From Microbacterium luticocti DSM 19459 (lineage in GTDB: Bacteria > Actinomycetota > Actinomycetes > Actinomycetales > Microbacteriaceae), in the NCBI RefSeq assembly GCF_000422405.1, contig NZ_AULS01000019.1:1-63647 (forward strand): a DNA stretch of 63,647 nt, in the 5' to 3' direction. The notes under the pieces are model-generated. The model saw only the letters and a program-made list of their open reading frames with translations. It did no database searches and was not told where the DNA came from. Both the position numbers and the translations under genes were made by a program. Of this stretch, positions 1 to 8,676 are shown one piece after another. Numbering within the stretch: position 1 is the first letter of the stretch; each line of letters opens with the position of its first letter.

Positions 1-75
1 TGCGCGACACGCCGCGGTTGCGGCATCCGTCCCCGGCGTGTCGCCGAAAATCCCCGCAGTTGTGCACGCGGCACG
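1..75. repeat. Intergenic palindromic repeat, left edge
   Basis: An 11-bp inverted pair (GCGACACGCCG at 4-14, CGGCGTGTCGC at 34-44) is followed at 45-68 by a CGAAAATCCCCGCAGTTGTGCAC-like tail. The same tail, also next to GCGACACGCC, recurs near 63001-63070. No gene is seen in 1-144, so this is a dispersed intergenic repeat whose full extent lies partly outside the window. Confidence 0.55.
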
Positions 76-144
76 CGTCGGCAGTACGCCCTGGGCCGTG
101 TGCCGGGCGCGCGCGTGCCCGGGAACGGGGCCCGGTTGCCCCGG

Positions 145-915
145 TCAGCGCCCGCGGAAGGCGGGCCGCCGCTTCTGCTGGAACGCGGCGAACCCCTCGC
201 GGTAGTCCTCGGTGGCGGCCAGCTGGGTCTGCGCGACGGTCTCGGCGGCGATCGTGTCCCACAGGCTCATCCGCTCGTCGCGCACCCGGGCGACGATCAT
301 CTTGCTCGCCAGGAACGCGGCGGTCGCGCCGGCGGCGGCGGCCCGGGCAGCGGCGGATGCGGCATCCTGCACCTGATCGTCAGGGAACACCCGCGAGAAC
401 AGACCCGAGGCCACGGCCTCGTCGCCGCTCATCAACCGGCCGGTGTAGACCAGGTCGAGGGTCTTGTGCGGGCCGAGCCGCTCGGTGAACAGCGCATGCC
501 CGCCCGAGTCCAGGGCCGCACCCAGCGCCGCGAACGGCGACCCGATCTTCGCCGACGACGCCACGTACACCACGTCGGTCGCGATCAGCAGCCCCAGGCC
601 CACCCCCAGGCAGGCGCCGTGTGCCGCCGCGAACGTCGGCGCCGGGAACGACGCCATCCGCCGCATCAGCGGCGTCAGCAGACCGTCCAGGTAGCCGGGC
701 ACGTCGTCGGTGGCCGGATCGACGCCCGAGATGTCGCGGCCGGCGCAGAACGCCGGGCCCTCACCGCGCAGCAGCAGCGCCCGCACCCCGGCCCGCTCGG
801 CCTCGGCGTAGGCCGCGTCCAGCTCGCGCAGCGCGTCCTCGTCCAGCGCGTTGCGCTTGGCGGGGGCGTTCAGCACGATCTCGGCGACGTCGTCGGCGAT
901 GTGCACGTCGATCAC
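145..915 (-). CDS. paaG: Enoyl-CoA hydratase/isomerase family protein, probable PaaG-type isomerase
   Basis: A 256-aa crotonase-fold protein, last gene of the paaABCDE operon and 10 nt after paaE. The oxyanion-hole regions (FCAGRDISG near residue 57; GACLGVGLG near 100) are present. The two glutamates of true enoyl-CoA hydratases are missing, while Asp136 in LDSGG is kept at the position of the PaaG catalytic aspartate. This suggests ring-epoxide (1,2-epoxyphenylacetyl-CoA) to oxepin-CoA isomerisation rather than hydration. Family membership is clear; the PaaG assignment rests on context and Asp136. A PaaB-like hydratase name is the alternative. Confidence 0.8.
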   Translation of the reverse strand: MIDVHIADDVAEIVLNAPAKRNALDEDALRELDAAYAEAERAGVRALLLRGEGPAFCAGRDISGVDPATDDVPGYLDGLLTPLMRRMASFPAPTFAAAHGACLGVGLGLLIATDVVYVASSAKIGSPFAALGAALDSGGHALFTERLGPHKTLDLVYTGRLMSGDEAVASGLFSRVFPDDQVQDAASAAARAAAAGATAAFLASKMIVARVRDERMSLWDTIAAETVAQTQLAATEDYREGFAAFQQKRRPAFRGR

Positions 916-925
916 GGCAGGCTCC

Positions 926-2116
926 TCACACGTCGTAGTCGACGACGACGGACTCGGTCGTCGGGTGGGACTGGCACGTCAGAATGTACCCGCGTTCGAG
1001 TTCGTCGGGCTCGAGGGCATAGTTCTCGGTCATCCGCACGTCGCCCTCGACCAGTCGCGCCCGGCACGTGCCGCACACCCCGCCGGCGCACGCGAACGGC
1101 ACATCGGGCCGCACCCGCAGCGCCGCGTTCAGGATCGTCTCGTGCGCGCTGCGCGGGCTGTCGACAGTCGCCGATTGCCCCTCGAGGGTGAACCGGATGT
1201 GGCACACCGGCTCGTTCTCGGCGACGGTGACCGGGCGGCCGGCGTTCGGCATGGCCTGCCCCGGCTCGCCGGTGGTGAACAGCTCGTGCCGGATGTGCCG
1301 GCGGTCGACCCCGCGCGCGGTGAGCGTGTCGCGGCACAGCTGCACCAGCTCGAACGGGCCGCACAGAAACCACTCGTCGACGGTGTCGGGCGGCACCAGC
1401 ACGTCGAGCATGGTGTTCAGCTTCTGCTCGTCGATGCGTCCCGACAGCAAGGGAGCTGCGCGCTGCTCGCGCGAGAGCACGTGGTGCAGTGCGAGCCGCG
1501 ACGGGTAGCGGTCCTTCAGGTCGGCGAGGTCGTCGAGGAACATGACGTCGGTGCGCGACCGGTTCGTGTAGATGAGAGTGAAACGGGATGTCGCCGACCG
1601 CGCGAGCACCGTCGTGGCCAGCGCCATCAGCGGGGTGATGCCCGACCCCGCGGCGATGCCCACCAGGTGGCGGCCGTCGAGGTCTTCGAGCCGGGTGGTG
1701 AACGAGCCCTGCGGGCTCATCACGTCGATGCGGTCGCCGGGATGCAGTTCGGTCTGCGCCCAGGTCGAGAACCTACCGCCGACATCGCGCTTGATGGCGA
1801 CGCTGATCGCGCCGCGGCGGGGCGGCCGGCACAGCGAGTACGAGCGGCGCAGTTCCTGCCCGTCCAGCTGCACCCGCAGCGCGACATGCTGTCCGGCGAG
1901 GTAGTCGTAGTCGCCGGCCAGTTCGTCGGGCACCGCGAAGGTCACCTCGACCGCGTCGTCGGTGAGAGGCCGCACCTCTGCGACGTCGAGGGTGTGGAAG
2001 CGCGCGGCACGCCGGGCGGTGGGGCCGCCGACGGCGCCGGCGAGGAACGCGTCGGCGATGCGCTCGGCCTCGGCGGCGTCGGACGCAACCGGGGCGCCCG
2101 AGGTTTCGGCATCCAT
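926..2116 (-). CDS. paaE: Phenylacetyl-CoA 1,2-epoxidase, reductase subunit PaaE
   Basis: A 396-aa reductase that passes NADPH electrons to the PaaAC di-iron oxygenase. An FAD-binding ferredoxin-reductase domain comes first (FAD motif RRSYSLC, then an NAD-binding half). A C-terminal plant-type 2Fe-2S ferredoxin domain has the Cys ladder CAGGVCGTC near residue 345 plus a later Cys (LTCQSHP). The ATG at 2116 overlaps the paaD stop as ATGA, which fixes the start; the open frame further upstream is out-of-frame paaD. An extra N-terminal Ala-rich stretch of about 30 residues precedes the flavin domain. Confidence 0.93.
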   Translation of the reverse strand: MDAETSGAPVASDAAEAERIADAFLAGAVGGPTARRAARFHTLDVAEVRPLTDDAVEVTFAVPDELAGDYDYLAGQHVALRVQLDGQELRRSYSLCRPPRRGAISVAIKRDVGGRFSTWAQTELHPGDRIDVMSPQGSFTTRLEDLDGRHLVGIAAGSGITPLMALATTVLARSATSRFTLIYTNRSRTDVMFLDDLADLKDRYPSRLALHHVLSREQRAAPLLSGRIDEQKLNTMLDVLVPPDTVDEWFLCGPFELVQLCRDTLTARGVDRRHIRHELFTTGEPGQAMPNAGRPVTVAENEPVCHIRFTLEGQSATVDSPRSAHETILNAALRVRPDVPFACAGGVCGTCRARLVEGDVRMTENYALEPDELERGYILTCQSHPTTESVVVDYDV

Positions 2117-2715
2117 CAATGCACCTTGAAGTGGTCGAAGGGTTCCAGGCACGCGCGGCACTCGTACAGCGCCTTGCACGAGGTCGACCCGAACCGCGAG
2201 ATCTCGCGGGTGTTCAGCGAGCCGCAGTGCGGACAGCGCACCGCGAGCGCGACCGGGATCGGCCCGGCCGGACGATGGCCGGTGGGCGGGGCGATGCCGA
2301 AGTCGGTGAGCTTGCGCTTGCCTTCGGCGCTCATCCAGTCGGTGGTCCACGCCGGCGCCAGCACCGTGCGCACCTCGACGTCGGCGAACCCGGCCTCGGT
2401 GAGGGCGAGCACGACGTCGTCGCGGATCGTGTCCATGGCCGGGCAACCCGAGTAGGTGGGGGTGATCGTGACGGTCACCGCGTCGCCGTCGACCCGCACG
2501 TCGCGCAGCACGCCGAGGTCGGCGATGGTCAGCACCGGCACCTCTGGGTCACAGACGGCGGATGCCACGGCCCAGGCACGATCGGTCGGGTCGGGGCGTT
2601 TCGACCCGCCGGCTGCGCCAGAGCGCTCGACGGCCTCCCCTGTCGTTGAGTGAGCGAAGCGAGACGAATCGACACCCGCGCCGCGCTCCTGGCTCAACGA
2701 CCTCTGCGCGGTCAC
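2116..2715 (-). CDS. paaD: Phenylacetyl-CoA epoxidase assembly protein PaaD
   Basis: About 199 aa. A DUF59/MIP18-like domain (PTYSGCPAM) comes first, then a C-terminal zinc-ribbon (CPHCGS ... CRACLEPF) typical of PaaD, which is needed for the epoxidase system, probably in Fe-S or di-iron maturation. The GTG at 2715 overlaps the paaC stop (GTGA); GTG at 2718 is equally possible. The first roughly 35 residues are unlike PaaD. Residues about 5-24 are encoded by a 60-bp repeat element with 9-bp inverted ends, so the N-terminus is an insertion-derived extension, or the true start lies downstream, for example near the AWAVASAV segment. Confidence 0.88.
   Translation of the reverse strand: MTAQRSLSQERGAGVDSSRFAHSTTGEAVERSGAAGGSKRPDPTDRAWAVASAVCDPEVPVLTIADLGVLRDVRVDGDAVTVTITPTYSGCPAMDTIRDDVVLALTEAGFADVEVRTVLAPAWTTDWMSAEGKRKLTDFGIAPPTGHRPAGPIPVALAVRCPHCGSLNTREISRFGSTSCKALYECRACLEPFDHFKVH
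2642..2701. repeat. 60-bp miniature repeat with 9-bp terminal inverted repeats, inside paaD
   Basis: GTCGTTGAG at 2642-2650 and CTCAACGAC at 2693-2701 are perfect inverted ends. The left arm continues as TGAGCGAAGCGAGACGAA. A closely related sequence (GTTGAGCGAGCGAAGCGAG) lies at about 29126-29144 inside dnaE2. The element is open in the paaD frame and supplies its N-terminal extension. Confidence 0.7.
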
Positions 2716-3527
2716 CACGTCGCCCCCGGGTGCTGCCGGGCGAGCACCTGCATCTCGGCGAGCAGGTATCCGAGCGTGGAGAAGTGGCGGCCGTGCCGCC
2801 CGCCGGCCGACGATGTGAACCGTGTCGGGACCTCGAGCTGCGCCTGTGCGAACACCGCTCCGATCACCTCGTCGAACGGGCCGCGCAGGCTCGACGGACG
2901 CACCGCGACGCCGTCGAGCCGGTCGATGAGCGGCTCGTCGCGGAACAGCTCGTCGACGTACGGCCACACGTCGTCGACCGCCTGCACCATGCGGCGGCGG
3001 GACTCGTCGGTGCCGCCCGCCAGCCGCAGCGTCCATTGGATCGCGTGGTCGCGGTGGTACTCGACCTCTTTCACGGCCTTGCCGGCGACGGCCGCCAGCA
3101 CCGGATCGGTGGAGTCGCGCAGCGCGTCGTACAGCGCGTACTGGTACACCGCGGCCACGAGCCCCCGCGCGATGGTGTGCGCGAAGTCGCCGTTGGGCTG
3201 CTCGAAGAGCCACGCGCAGCGGAACTCGGGTTCGTCGCGGAAGTACGCCAGGTCGTCCTCGCTGCGCCCGTCGGCGGTGCCGGCGTAGCGCAGCAGGCTG
3301 CGGGCGTGGCCCAGCTGGTCGAGGGCGATGTTGGCCAGTGCCACATCCTCTTCGAGCTCCGGCGCATGCGCGATCCAGGCGCCCAGTTGCTGGGCCAGGA
3401 TGAGGGCGTCGTCGCCCAGCCAGAGCGCATACTCCGCGGCATCCGGCGTCGCCACCCGGCTCTCGTCGCCGGCGAGCTCGGCGGCCAGCTCCACCTCGTC
3501 GACAAAGATGTGCACGTTCTCGGTCAC
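2712..3527 (-). CDS. paaC: Phenylacetyl-CoA 1,2-epoxidase, structural subunit PaaC
   Basis: A 271-aa ferritin-like protein that forms the scaffold partner of catalytic PaaA. Helical segments with ALDQLGHARSLL (near residue 67) and EVEYHRDHA (near 157) are typical of PaaC. The GTG start at 3527 overlaps the paaB stop (GTGA) and its stop overlaps the paaD start, so the genes are translationally coupled. Length is normal for the family (about 250-270 aa). Confidence 0.94.
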   Translation of the reverse strand: MTENVHIFVDEVELAAELAGDESRVATPDAAEYALWLGDDALILAQQLGAWIAHAPELEEDVALANIALDQLGHARSLLRYAGTADGRSEDDLAYFRDEPEFRCAWLFEQPNGDFAHTIARGLVAAVYQYALYDALRDSTDPVLAAVAGKAVKEVEYHRDHAIQWTLRLAGGTDESRRRMVQAVDDVWPYVDELFRDEPLIDRLDGVAVRPSSLRGPFDEVIGAVFAQAQLEVPTRFTSSAGGRHGRHFSTLGYLLAEMQVLARQHPGATW

Positions 3528-3829
3528 AGGTGCGGCACCCCCTCGCTGGCGGTGTAGTAGGTGGCGTGGCGGTAGTTCTTGCCGGCCGGGCTCTCGAAGT
3601 AGGCGCCCTTGGCGTCGGGGTCGCTGGTGGTGATGGCGTCCGAGGGCACCACCCAGATCGACACGCCCTCGCCGCGGCGGGTGTACAGGTCACGGGCGTT
3701 GCGCACCGCCATGTCGCCGTCGGGCGCGTGCAGCGACCCGACGTGCACGTGGCTCAGGCCACGCCCGGCGCGCACGAACACCTCCCACAGCGGCCAGGTC
3801 TCGCGCTCGTCGGCGCCCGACACGGTCAT
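3524..3829 (-). CDS. paaB: Phenylacetyl-CoA 1,2-epoxidase subunit PaaB
   Basis: A 101-aa PaaB, the small subunit bridging PaaAC units. The [21 protein letters not shown] segment near the N-terminus is diagnostic. The ATG at 3829 overlaps the paaA stop (ATGA), and the family length of about 95-105 aa fits; the longer upstream open frame is a shadow of paaA. Confidence 0.95.
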   Translation of the reverse strand: MTVSGADERETWPLWEVFVRAGRGLSHVHVGSLHAPDGDMAVRNARDLYTRRGEGVSIWVVPSDAITTSDPDAKGAYFESPAGKNYRHATYYTASEGVPHL

Positions 3830-4779
3830 GCCGCGGCCTCTTTCAGCTGCTGCTTGCGGGCGTATTCGGCGGCGGCCTCGCGCACCCATTCGCCCTCTTC
3901 GTGGGCGGTGCGCCGGTTCTGGATGCGCACCGCGTTCATCGGGCCGCGCCCGGCGAGCACCTCCATGAACTTGTCCCAGTCGATGGGGCTGGTGTGCCAC
4001 TGCTGCTTGGACTCATCCCACCGCAGTTCGGGGTCGGGCAGCGTGACCCCGAGCACCTCGGCCTGGGGCACCAGCATCCCGATGAACCGCTGCCGCAGCT
4101 CGTCGTTGCTGAACCGCTTGATCTTCCACGCCATCGAGCGTGCCGAGTTCGGCGATTCGTCGTCGGGCGGGCCGAACATCATCAGACTCGGCCAGTACCA
4201 GCGGTCCACGGCATCCTGCGCCATCTTCTGCTGCGCCTCAGTGCCCTGCATGAGCGTCAACAGGATCTCGAAGCCCTGCCGCTGATGGAACGACTCCTCT
4301 TTGCAGATGCGCACCATGGCGCGGCCGTACGGTCCGTACGAGCAGCGGCACAGCGGCACCTGGTTGCAGATCGCGGCGCCGTCGACCAGCCAGCCGATGG
4401 CGCCCATGTCGGCCCAGGTCGGGGTGGGATAGTTGAAGATCGACGAGTACTTCGCCTTGCCGTCGATGAGCTGCTCGGTCATCACGTCGCGGGTGATGCC
4501 CAGGGTCTGCGCGGCCGAGTACAGGTACAGGCCGTGGCCGGCCTCGTCCTGCACCTTTGCCATCAGGATGGCCTTGCGCTTCAGGCTCGGGGCGCGGGTG
4601 ATCCAGTTGCCCTCGGGCTGCATGCCGATGATCTCGGAGTGCGCGTGCTGTGAGATCTGCCGGATGAGCGTCTTGCGGTACGCCTCGGGCATCCAGTCAC
4701 GCGGCTCGATGCGCTGGTCCGCCTCGATCAGGGCGTCGAATGCGGCCTGCTCGTCGGCCTCGACTGCGGGGATCGTCAT
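3826..4779 (-). CDS. paaA: Phenylacetyl-CoA 1,2-epoxidase, catalytic subunit PaaA
   Basis: A 317-aa di-iron oxygenase that epoxidises the aromatic ring of phenylacetyl-CoA using O2. Iron-ligand motifs DEAGHG (near residue 97) and KEESFHQRQ (near 161) are visible. It is the first gene of paaABCDE-paaG. An AAGGAG ribosome site lies just upstream of the ATG, and the promoter region contains the TAATTAC/GTAATTA palindrome proposed as the PaaR operator. Confidence 0.96.
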   Translation of the reverse strand: MTIPAVEADEQAAFDALIEADQRIEPRDWMPEAYRKTLIRQISQHAHSEIIGMQPEGNWITRAPSLKRKAILMAKVQDEAGHGLYLYSAAQTLGITRDVMTEQLIDGKAKYSSIFNYPTPTWADMGAIGWLVDGAAICNQVPLCRCSYGPYGRAMVRICKEESFHQRQGFEILLTLMQGTEAQQKMAQDAVDRWYWPSLMMFGPPDDESPNSARSMAWKIKRFSNDELRQRFIGMLVPQAEVLGVTLPDPELRWDESKQQWHTSPIDWDKFMEVLAGRGPMNAVRIQNRRTAHEEGEWVREAAAEYARKQQLKEAAA

Positions 4780-4794
4780 CGTCGACTCCTTGGG

Positions 4795-4822
4795 TAATTA
4801 CCTACCGCTCGTTCAGTAATTA
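4795..4822. promoter_or_regulatory. Operator-like palindrome in the paaA/paaI divergent promoter
   Basis: Perfect 7-bp arms TAATTAC (4795-4801) and GTAATTA (4816-4822) enclose ACCG-N2-CG-N2-C. The core resembles the ACCG...CGGT palindrome described for PaaR in corynebacteria, and a related core lies at 14070-14091 beside the tetR gene. It sits between paaA and paaI, immediately before a CATACT -10-like box (4826-4831) for paaI, a good place for repression of both operons. Confidence 0.65.
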
Positions 4823-4867
4823 TGGCATACTGACCCCCGCGCAAGGGTGCGTCAAGGGGGAGAGACG

Positions 4868-5287
4868 ATGACGGATGCCGTGGTCCGGACGATGATGCAG
4901 CGAGACCACGCCTCGATGGCGCTGGGTCTTCAGGTCGAGGTCGACGAGCCGGGCCGGGCGGTGGTGTCGATGCGCGTGCGCGCCGACATGCTGAACGGCT
5001 TCGACATCACGCACGGCGGCATGGTGTTCGCCCTCGCCGACACCGCGTTCGCGATCGCGTGCAACGAGGACGAACGGGTCACCGTCGCCGCCGGCGCCGA
5101 CATCACCTTCCTGAAGTCCACGCGCGAGGGGCAGACCCTCACCGCGACCGCTGTGCGACGCGTGGTCAGCGGGCGCAGCGGACTGTACGACGTGACCGTC
5201 ACCGACGAGACCGGTGACGTGGTCGCCGAGTTCCGCGGCCGGTCGCTGACCACCAACCGGACGATCGAGGAGGCACCCCGTGGCTGA
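4868..5287 (+). CDS. paaI: Hydroxyphenylacetyl-CoA thioesterase PaaI
   Basis: A 139-aa hotdog-fold thioesterase. The conserved FDITHGGMVFALADTAFA segment (about residues 46-63) carries the catalytic Asp and the HGG motif. In the paa pathway PaaI hydrolyses stalled CoA intermediates and so recycles CoA. The ATG at 4868 is preceded by GGGGGAGAG; an in-frame GTG at 4847 has no such site. It overlaps paaK by 8 nt and is divergent from paaA across the proposed operator. Confidence 0.92.
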   Translation: MTDAVVRTMMQRDHASMALGLQVEVDEPGRAVVSMRVRADMLNGFDITHGGMVFALADTAFAIACNEDERVTVAAGADITFLKSTREGQTLTATAVRRVVSGRSGLYDVTVTDETGDVVAEFRGRSLTTNRTIEEAPRG

Positions 5288-6563
5288 CTTCCTGGATCCC
5301 GAGGAGCGGATGAGCCGCGACGAGCTGCGTGAGCTGCAGCTGCAGCGGCTGCAGTGGACGGTGCGGCATGTGTATGAGAACGTGCCGCTGTACCGGGAGA
5401 AGTTCGACGCGGCCGGCGTCGCACCCGACGACATCCGCACCCTCGAGGACGTGCGACTGCTGCCGTTCACGACGAAGGCCGACCTGCGCGACACCTACCC
5501 GTTCGGCATGTTCGCCGTACCGATGGACCGGGTGCGCCGCATCCATGCCTCGTCGGGCACCACCGGCCGCCCGACCGTCGTCGGCTACACCGAGGGCGAC
5601 CTGCAGCGGTGGGCACAGCTGGTGGCGCGGTCGTTGCGGGCGGCGGGTGTGAGGCCCGGGATGAAGGTGCACAACGCGTACGGGTACGGCCTGTTCACCG
5701 GCGGGCTCGGGCTGCACGACGGAGCGGCACTGCTGGGCGCGACGGTGATCCCGATCTCGGGCGGGCAGACGGCGCGACAGGTGCAGCTGATCCAGGACTT
5801 CGAGCCCGAGGTGATCACCTGCACGCCGAGCTATCTGCTCACGATCGCGGACGCGATGGAGGCGGCCGGCATCGACCCGGCGTCGACGTCGCTGCGCATC
5901 GGGGTGCTTGGCGCCGAGCCGTGGACGAATGAGCTGCGCGGCGAGATCGAGCGGCGGCTGGGCATCGACGCGGTCGACATCTACGGGCTCAGCGAGGTGA
6001 TGGGCCCGGGCGTCGCGAACGAGTGCGTCGAGACCAAGGACGGCCCGCACGTGTGGGAGGACCACTTCCTGCCCGAGGTGATCGACCCCGAAACCGGCGA
6101 GCCGGTGGCCGACGGCGAGCCGGGCGAGCTGGTGTTCACGTCGCTGACCAAAGAGGCGTTCCCGGTGATCCGCTATCGCACACGCGACCTCACCCGACTG
6201 CTGCCGGGCACCGCGCGGCCGGGCATGCGACGCATCCAGAAGATCACCGGCCGCGATGACGACATGATCATCCTGCGCGGGGTGAACCTGTTCCCCACGC
6301 AGATCGAAGAGGTCGTGCTGGGCATCGAGGCACTCACTCCACACTTCGTGATCGAACTGCGCAAGCGGGGCCGGCTCGACACCATGACCGTGCGGATCGA
6401 ACGCGACCCGGCGCTATCGGTCGAGGTCTGCCAGACGGCGACCGAGGTGTTGCAGCGGCGCATCAAGGGCTTCCTGGGCGCCACTGTCGCCGTGCAGCTG
6501 GAGGAGCCCGGGGCGCTGCCGCGCAGCGAGGGCAAGTACAAGCGCGTCTACGACCTGCGGTAG
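5280..6563 (+). CDS. paaK: Phenylacetate-CoA ligase
   Basis: A 427-aa AMP-forming ligase activating phenylacetate to phenylacetyl-CoA, the entry step of the pathway. The phosphate-binding loop SSGTTGRPT is at residues 91-99, the adenylate motif YGLSEVMGPG near 240, and RYRTRDL and GRDDDMI follow. The GTG start overlaps the end of paaI, with GGAGG inside the paaI 3' end as ribosome site. Last gene of the paaI-paaK pair; a repeat-rich gap follows. Confidence 0.95.
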   Translation: MADFLDPEERMSRDELRELQLQRLQWTVRHVYENVPLYREKFDAAGVAPDDIRTLEDVRLLPFTTKADLRDTYPFGMFAVPMDRVRRIHASSGTTGRPTVVGYTEGDLQRWAQLVARSLRAAGVRPGMKVHNAYGYGLFTGGLGLHDGAALLGATVIPISGGQTARQVQLIQDFEPEVITCTPSYLLTIADAMEAAGIDPASTSLRIGVLGAEPWTNELRGEIERRLGIDAVDIYGLSEVMGPGVANECVETKDGPHVWEDHFLPEVIDPETGEPVADGEPGELVFTSLTKEAFPVIRYRTRDLTRLLPGTARPGMRRIQKITGRDDDMIILRGVNLFPTQIEEVVLGIEALTPHFVIELRKRGRLDTMTVRIERDPALSVEVCQTATEVLQRRIKGFLGATVAVQLEEPGALPRSEGKYKRVYDLR

Positions 6564-6683
6564 GGCTGCGCAGGCCGCGGGATGCTCGGATGCCACGCGA
6601 TCTCACCCGACACGGCGACGAGAACCTCCGCGACCGGGGTGGCCGTCCCAGTCGCGATGGCCGCGAGACGCTGCGGCGCCGGG

Positions 6684-6850
6684 TCGTCCGCGGGGCACGC
6701 CGTGAGCTGCTGACCGCGCAGCGGTGGCGGGATGCCGCGGCCTGGGGTCTGCGGCCGCGACGCGCTGCGTGGCCCCGTCGTCCGCAGGGCACGCCGTGAG
6801 CTGTCGACCACGCACGGGCGGCGGGATGCCGCAGCCGGGGTGTGCGGCCG
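6684..6850. repeat. Two-copy direct repeat, unit about 74 bp, in the paaK-DUF222 gap
   Basis: Copies at 6684-6757 and 6778-6850 (period 94) share CGTCCGC-GGGCACGCCGTGAGCTG and the segment GGCGGGATGCCGC. The 6564-7035 gap (472 bp) holds no convincing gene; besides these repeats it contains the hairpin at 6941-6983. Confidence 0.7.
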
Positions 6851-6940
6851 ATCGTCGAACTGCGATGCGCGCCCGAGAACGGCCACCGTGACGGACGGAT
6901 ACTGAACTGATCTACTAATGTAGTCGTGCCTCGGCTTATC

Positions 6941-6983
6941 GATGCGTCAGCTCGTGGGGCGCTTTCCCCACTCTCGACGCATC
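6941..6983 (+). other. Hairpin in the leader of the DUF222/HNH gene
   Basis: GATGCGTC (6941-6948) and GACGCATC (6976-6983) are perfectly complementary, and an inner stem TGGGG (6955-6959)/CCCCA (6966-6970) nests inside. It lies about 50 nt before the gene, downstream of a TACTAAT -10-like sequence. Possible 5'-UTR control structure; function unknown. Confidence 0.5.
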
Positions 6984-7035
6984 GGACACGTACCTTTCTT
7001 CTATCAATGTCGGAGGTTGATGCGACCATGGAGGC

Positions 7036-8676
7036 ATGGAAGAAAAGCCGGTGAACGACCCCGAGCAGGCAGCCCATGCCGGGCGCCTGGCCTGGCTCGC
7101 CGACGCGTCGAACATCGATCTTCCTGCCGTCGACGCTCTCGTCGAAGGGCTCACCGAGGTGCACAAGCAGGTCGCGGCGCTGCACGCGCTCGAGGCATCG
7201 ATGCTCTCGGCCGCCGTCGACGTGGTCGCCGAGACGATGACCGCCCGCGGAATCGACGATGACCGGCAGCTCCCGTGGCGTGAACTGTCGGCAGAGATCG
7301 CCGCTGCGCTGCGCGTATCCGATCGCACCATGCAGACACGGATGGGCGATGCCGCCGCGCTCGTGCACGACTTCCCCGCCGTACACGCGGCACTGCGCGA
7401 CGGACGCATCGATCGCGTCCGTGCCCGCACCATCGTCGACGTCGGCGCCTCTCTCCCGACCGGTTCGGTGCGCGCGGCCTTCGAGACGCAGTCGCTGCTC
7501 CGGGCAGAGGATCTCACCGCCGGGCGGCTCGCCGCCGCATGCCGGTCGATCGCCGACCGACTCGACCCCGACTCGATCGACGAGCGGCACGCGCGCGCGA
7601 AGCGCCGTCGCCGCGTCGGCATCACCGACCTCGACGACGGCATGGCCCGGTTGTTCGCCGATCTTCCGGCCACGCTCGCCCGCGCGATCTTCGACCGGAT
7701 CACTCAGATGGCCAAGACCGTGCAACACGGTGCGGGTGAACGCGTGGATGCTGCGTCCGACGCTTCGACCGACGTAGCCGCTGGCGCGGCCCGAACAGAC
7801 AGCGATGGCGCAGCCGCAACAGACGGAGATCGCGCGGCCGGCACCGACAGCACGGGCAGCACCGACGGCACGGGCGGCATCGACAGCGAGTCCGGCGCCG
7901 GTGCAGGGGCCGACACCGGCTCCCCCGATGTCGATCACGGCGACCACGGCGCAGCGCCGGGTGATGAACGTTCGCTCGACCAGATCCGGGCCGACGTGCT
8001 CAGCGATCTGCTGCTCACGTCGGTGCCCACGGGGCATGGACCGGCCGATGTCTTCGAGAAGATCACGGCGCACGTGCAGGTGACCGTCCCCGCCGAACTC
8101 CTCGATCCATCGATCGACACCACCGGTGCGGCCACGAGCGGCGACGGCGACATCCTCGCCGATCCGCACATCCCTGACGCATTCCGGCGCATTCCCACGC
8201 CCACACGGCCCGATGTCGCCGCCTCGGCGACGCTGGCGGGCTCCGGACCCATCGACGCCGCCACCGCACGCGCACTCGCCGGTGCCGTCCACAGTTGGGA
8301 TCGGATGTTCACGGACCCCTACTCCGGGGGCGTTCTGTGTGTGGATCGGCACGATCCGAACACACACCTCAAGCGCCTCCTCGCCGCTCGCGACGAGCAT
8401 TGCCGCTTCCCCGGGTGCCGCCAGCCGGTCTGGCGCTGCGAGATCGACCATACGGACCGATATCGCGACGGCGGACCGACCTGCCGATGCAACCTCGAGC
8501 ATCTGTGCAAAGGCCATCACATCCTCAAACACCACACCCGTTGGAAGGTGCGACAGCTCGCGGATGGCGTGCTCGAGTGGACGAGCCCGACAGGGCGCGT
8601 GTACACCGACATCCCCGCGCCGATGGTGCGCTTCACCGACACAACCCCCGACGCACCCGACCCGCCGCCGTTCTGA
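7036..8676 (+). CDS. DUF222 / HNH endonuclease domain protein (13E12-repeat family)
   Basis: A 546-aa member of the actinobacterial 13E12/DUF222 family. The DUF222 helical domain covers about residues 20-230, an Asp/Gly/Ala-rich low-complexity linker about 235-310, and a C-terminal HNH domain about 430-500 has CRFPGCRQP, EIDHTDRY and NLEHLCKGHH with Cys/His metal ligands. The function is unproven; such genes are multicopy, often repeat-flanked and behave like selfish elements. ATG 7036 has GGAGG only one base away, so GTG 7051 is an alternative. An 8-codon ORF (MEAWKKSR) starts at 7028 and overlaps the beginning of the gene out of frame. Confidence 0.85.
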   Translation: MEEKPVNDPEQAAHAGRLAWLADASNIDLPAVDALVEGLTEVHKQVAALHALEASMLSAAVDVVAETMTARGIDDDRQLPWRELSAEIAAALRVSDRTMQTRMGDAAALVHDFPAVHAALRDGRIDRVRARTIVDVGASLPTGSVRAAFETQSLLRAEDLTAGRLAAACRSIADRLDPDSIDERHARAKRRRRVGITDLDDGMARLFADLPATLARAIFDRITQMAKTVQHGAGERVDAASDASTDVAAGAARTDSDGAAATDGDRAAGTDSTGSTDGTGGIDSESGAGAGADTGSPDVDHGDHGAAPGDERSLDQIRADVLSDLLLTSVPTGHGPADVFEKITAHVQVTVPAELLDPSIDTTGAATSGDGDILADPHIPDAFRRIPTPTRPDVAASATLAGSGPIDAATARALAGAVHSWDRMFTDPYSGGVLCVDRHDPNTHLKRLLAARDEHCRFPGCRQPVWRCEIDHTDRYRDGGPTCRCNLEHLCKGHHILKHHTRWKVRQLADGVLEWTSPTGRVYTDIPAPMVRFTDTTPDAPDPPPF

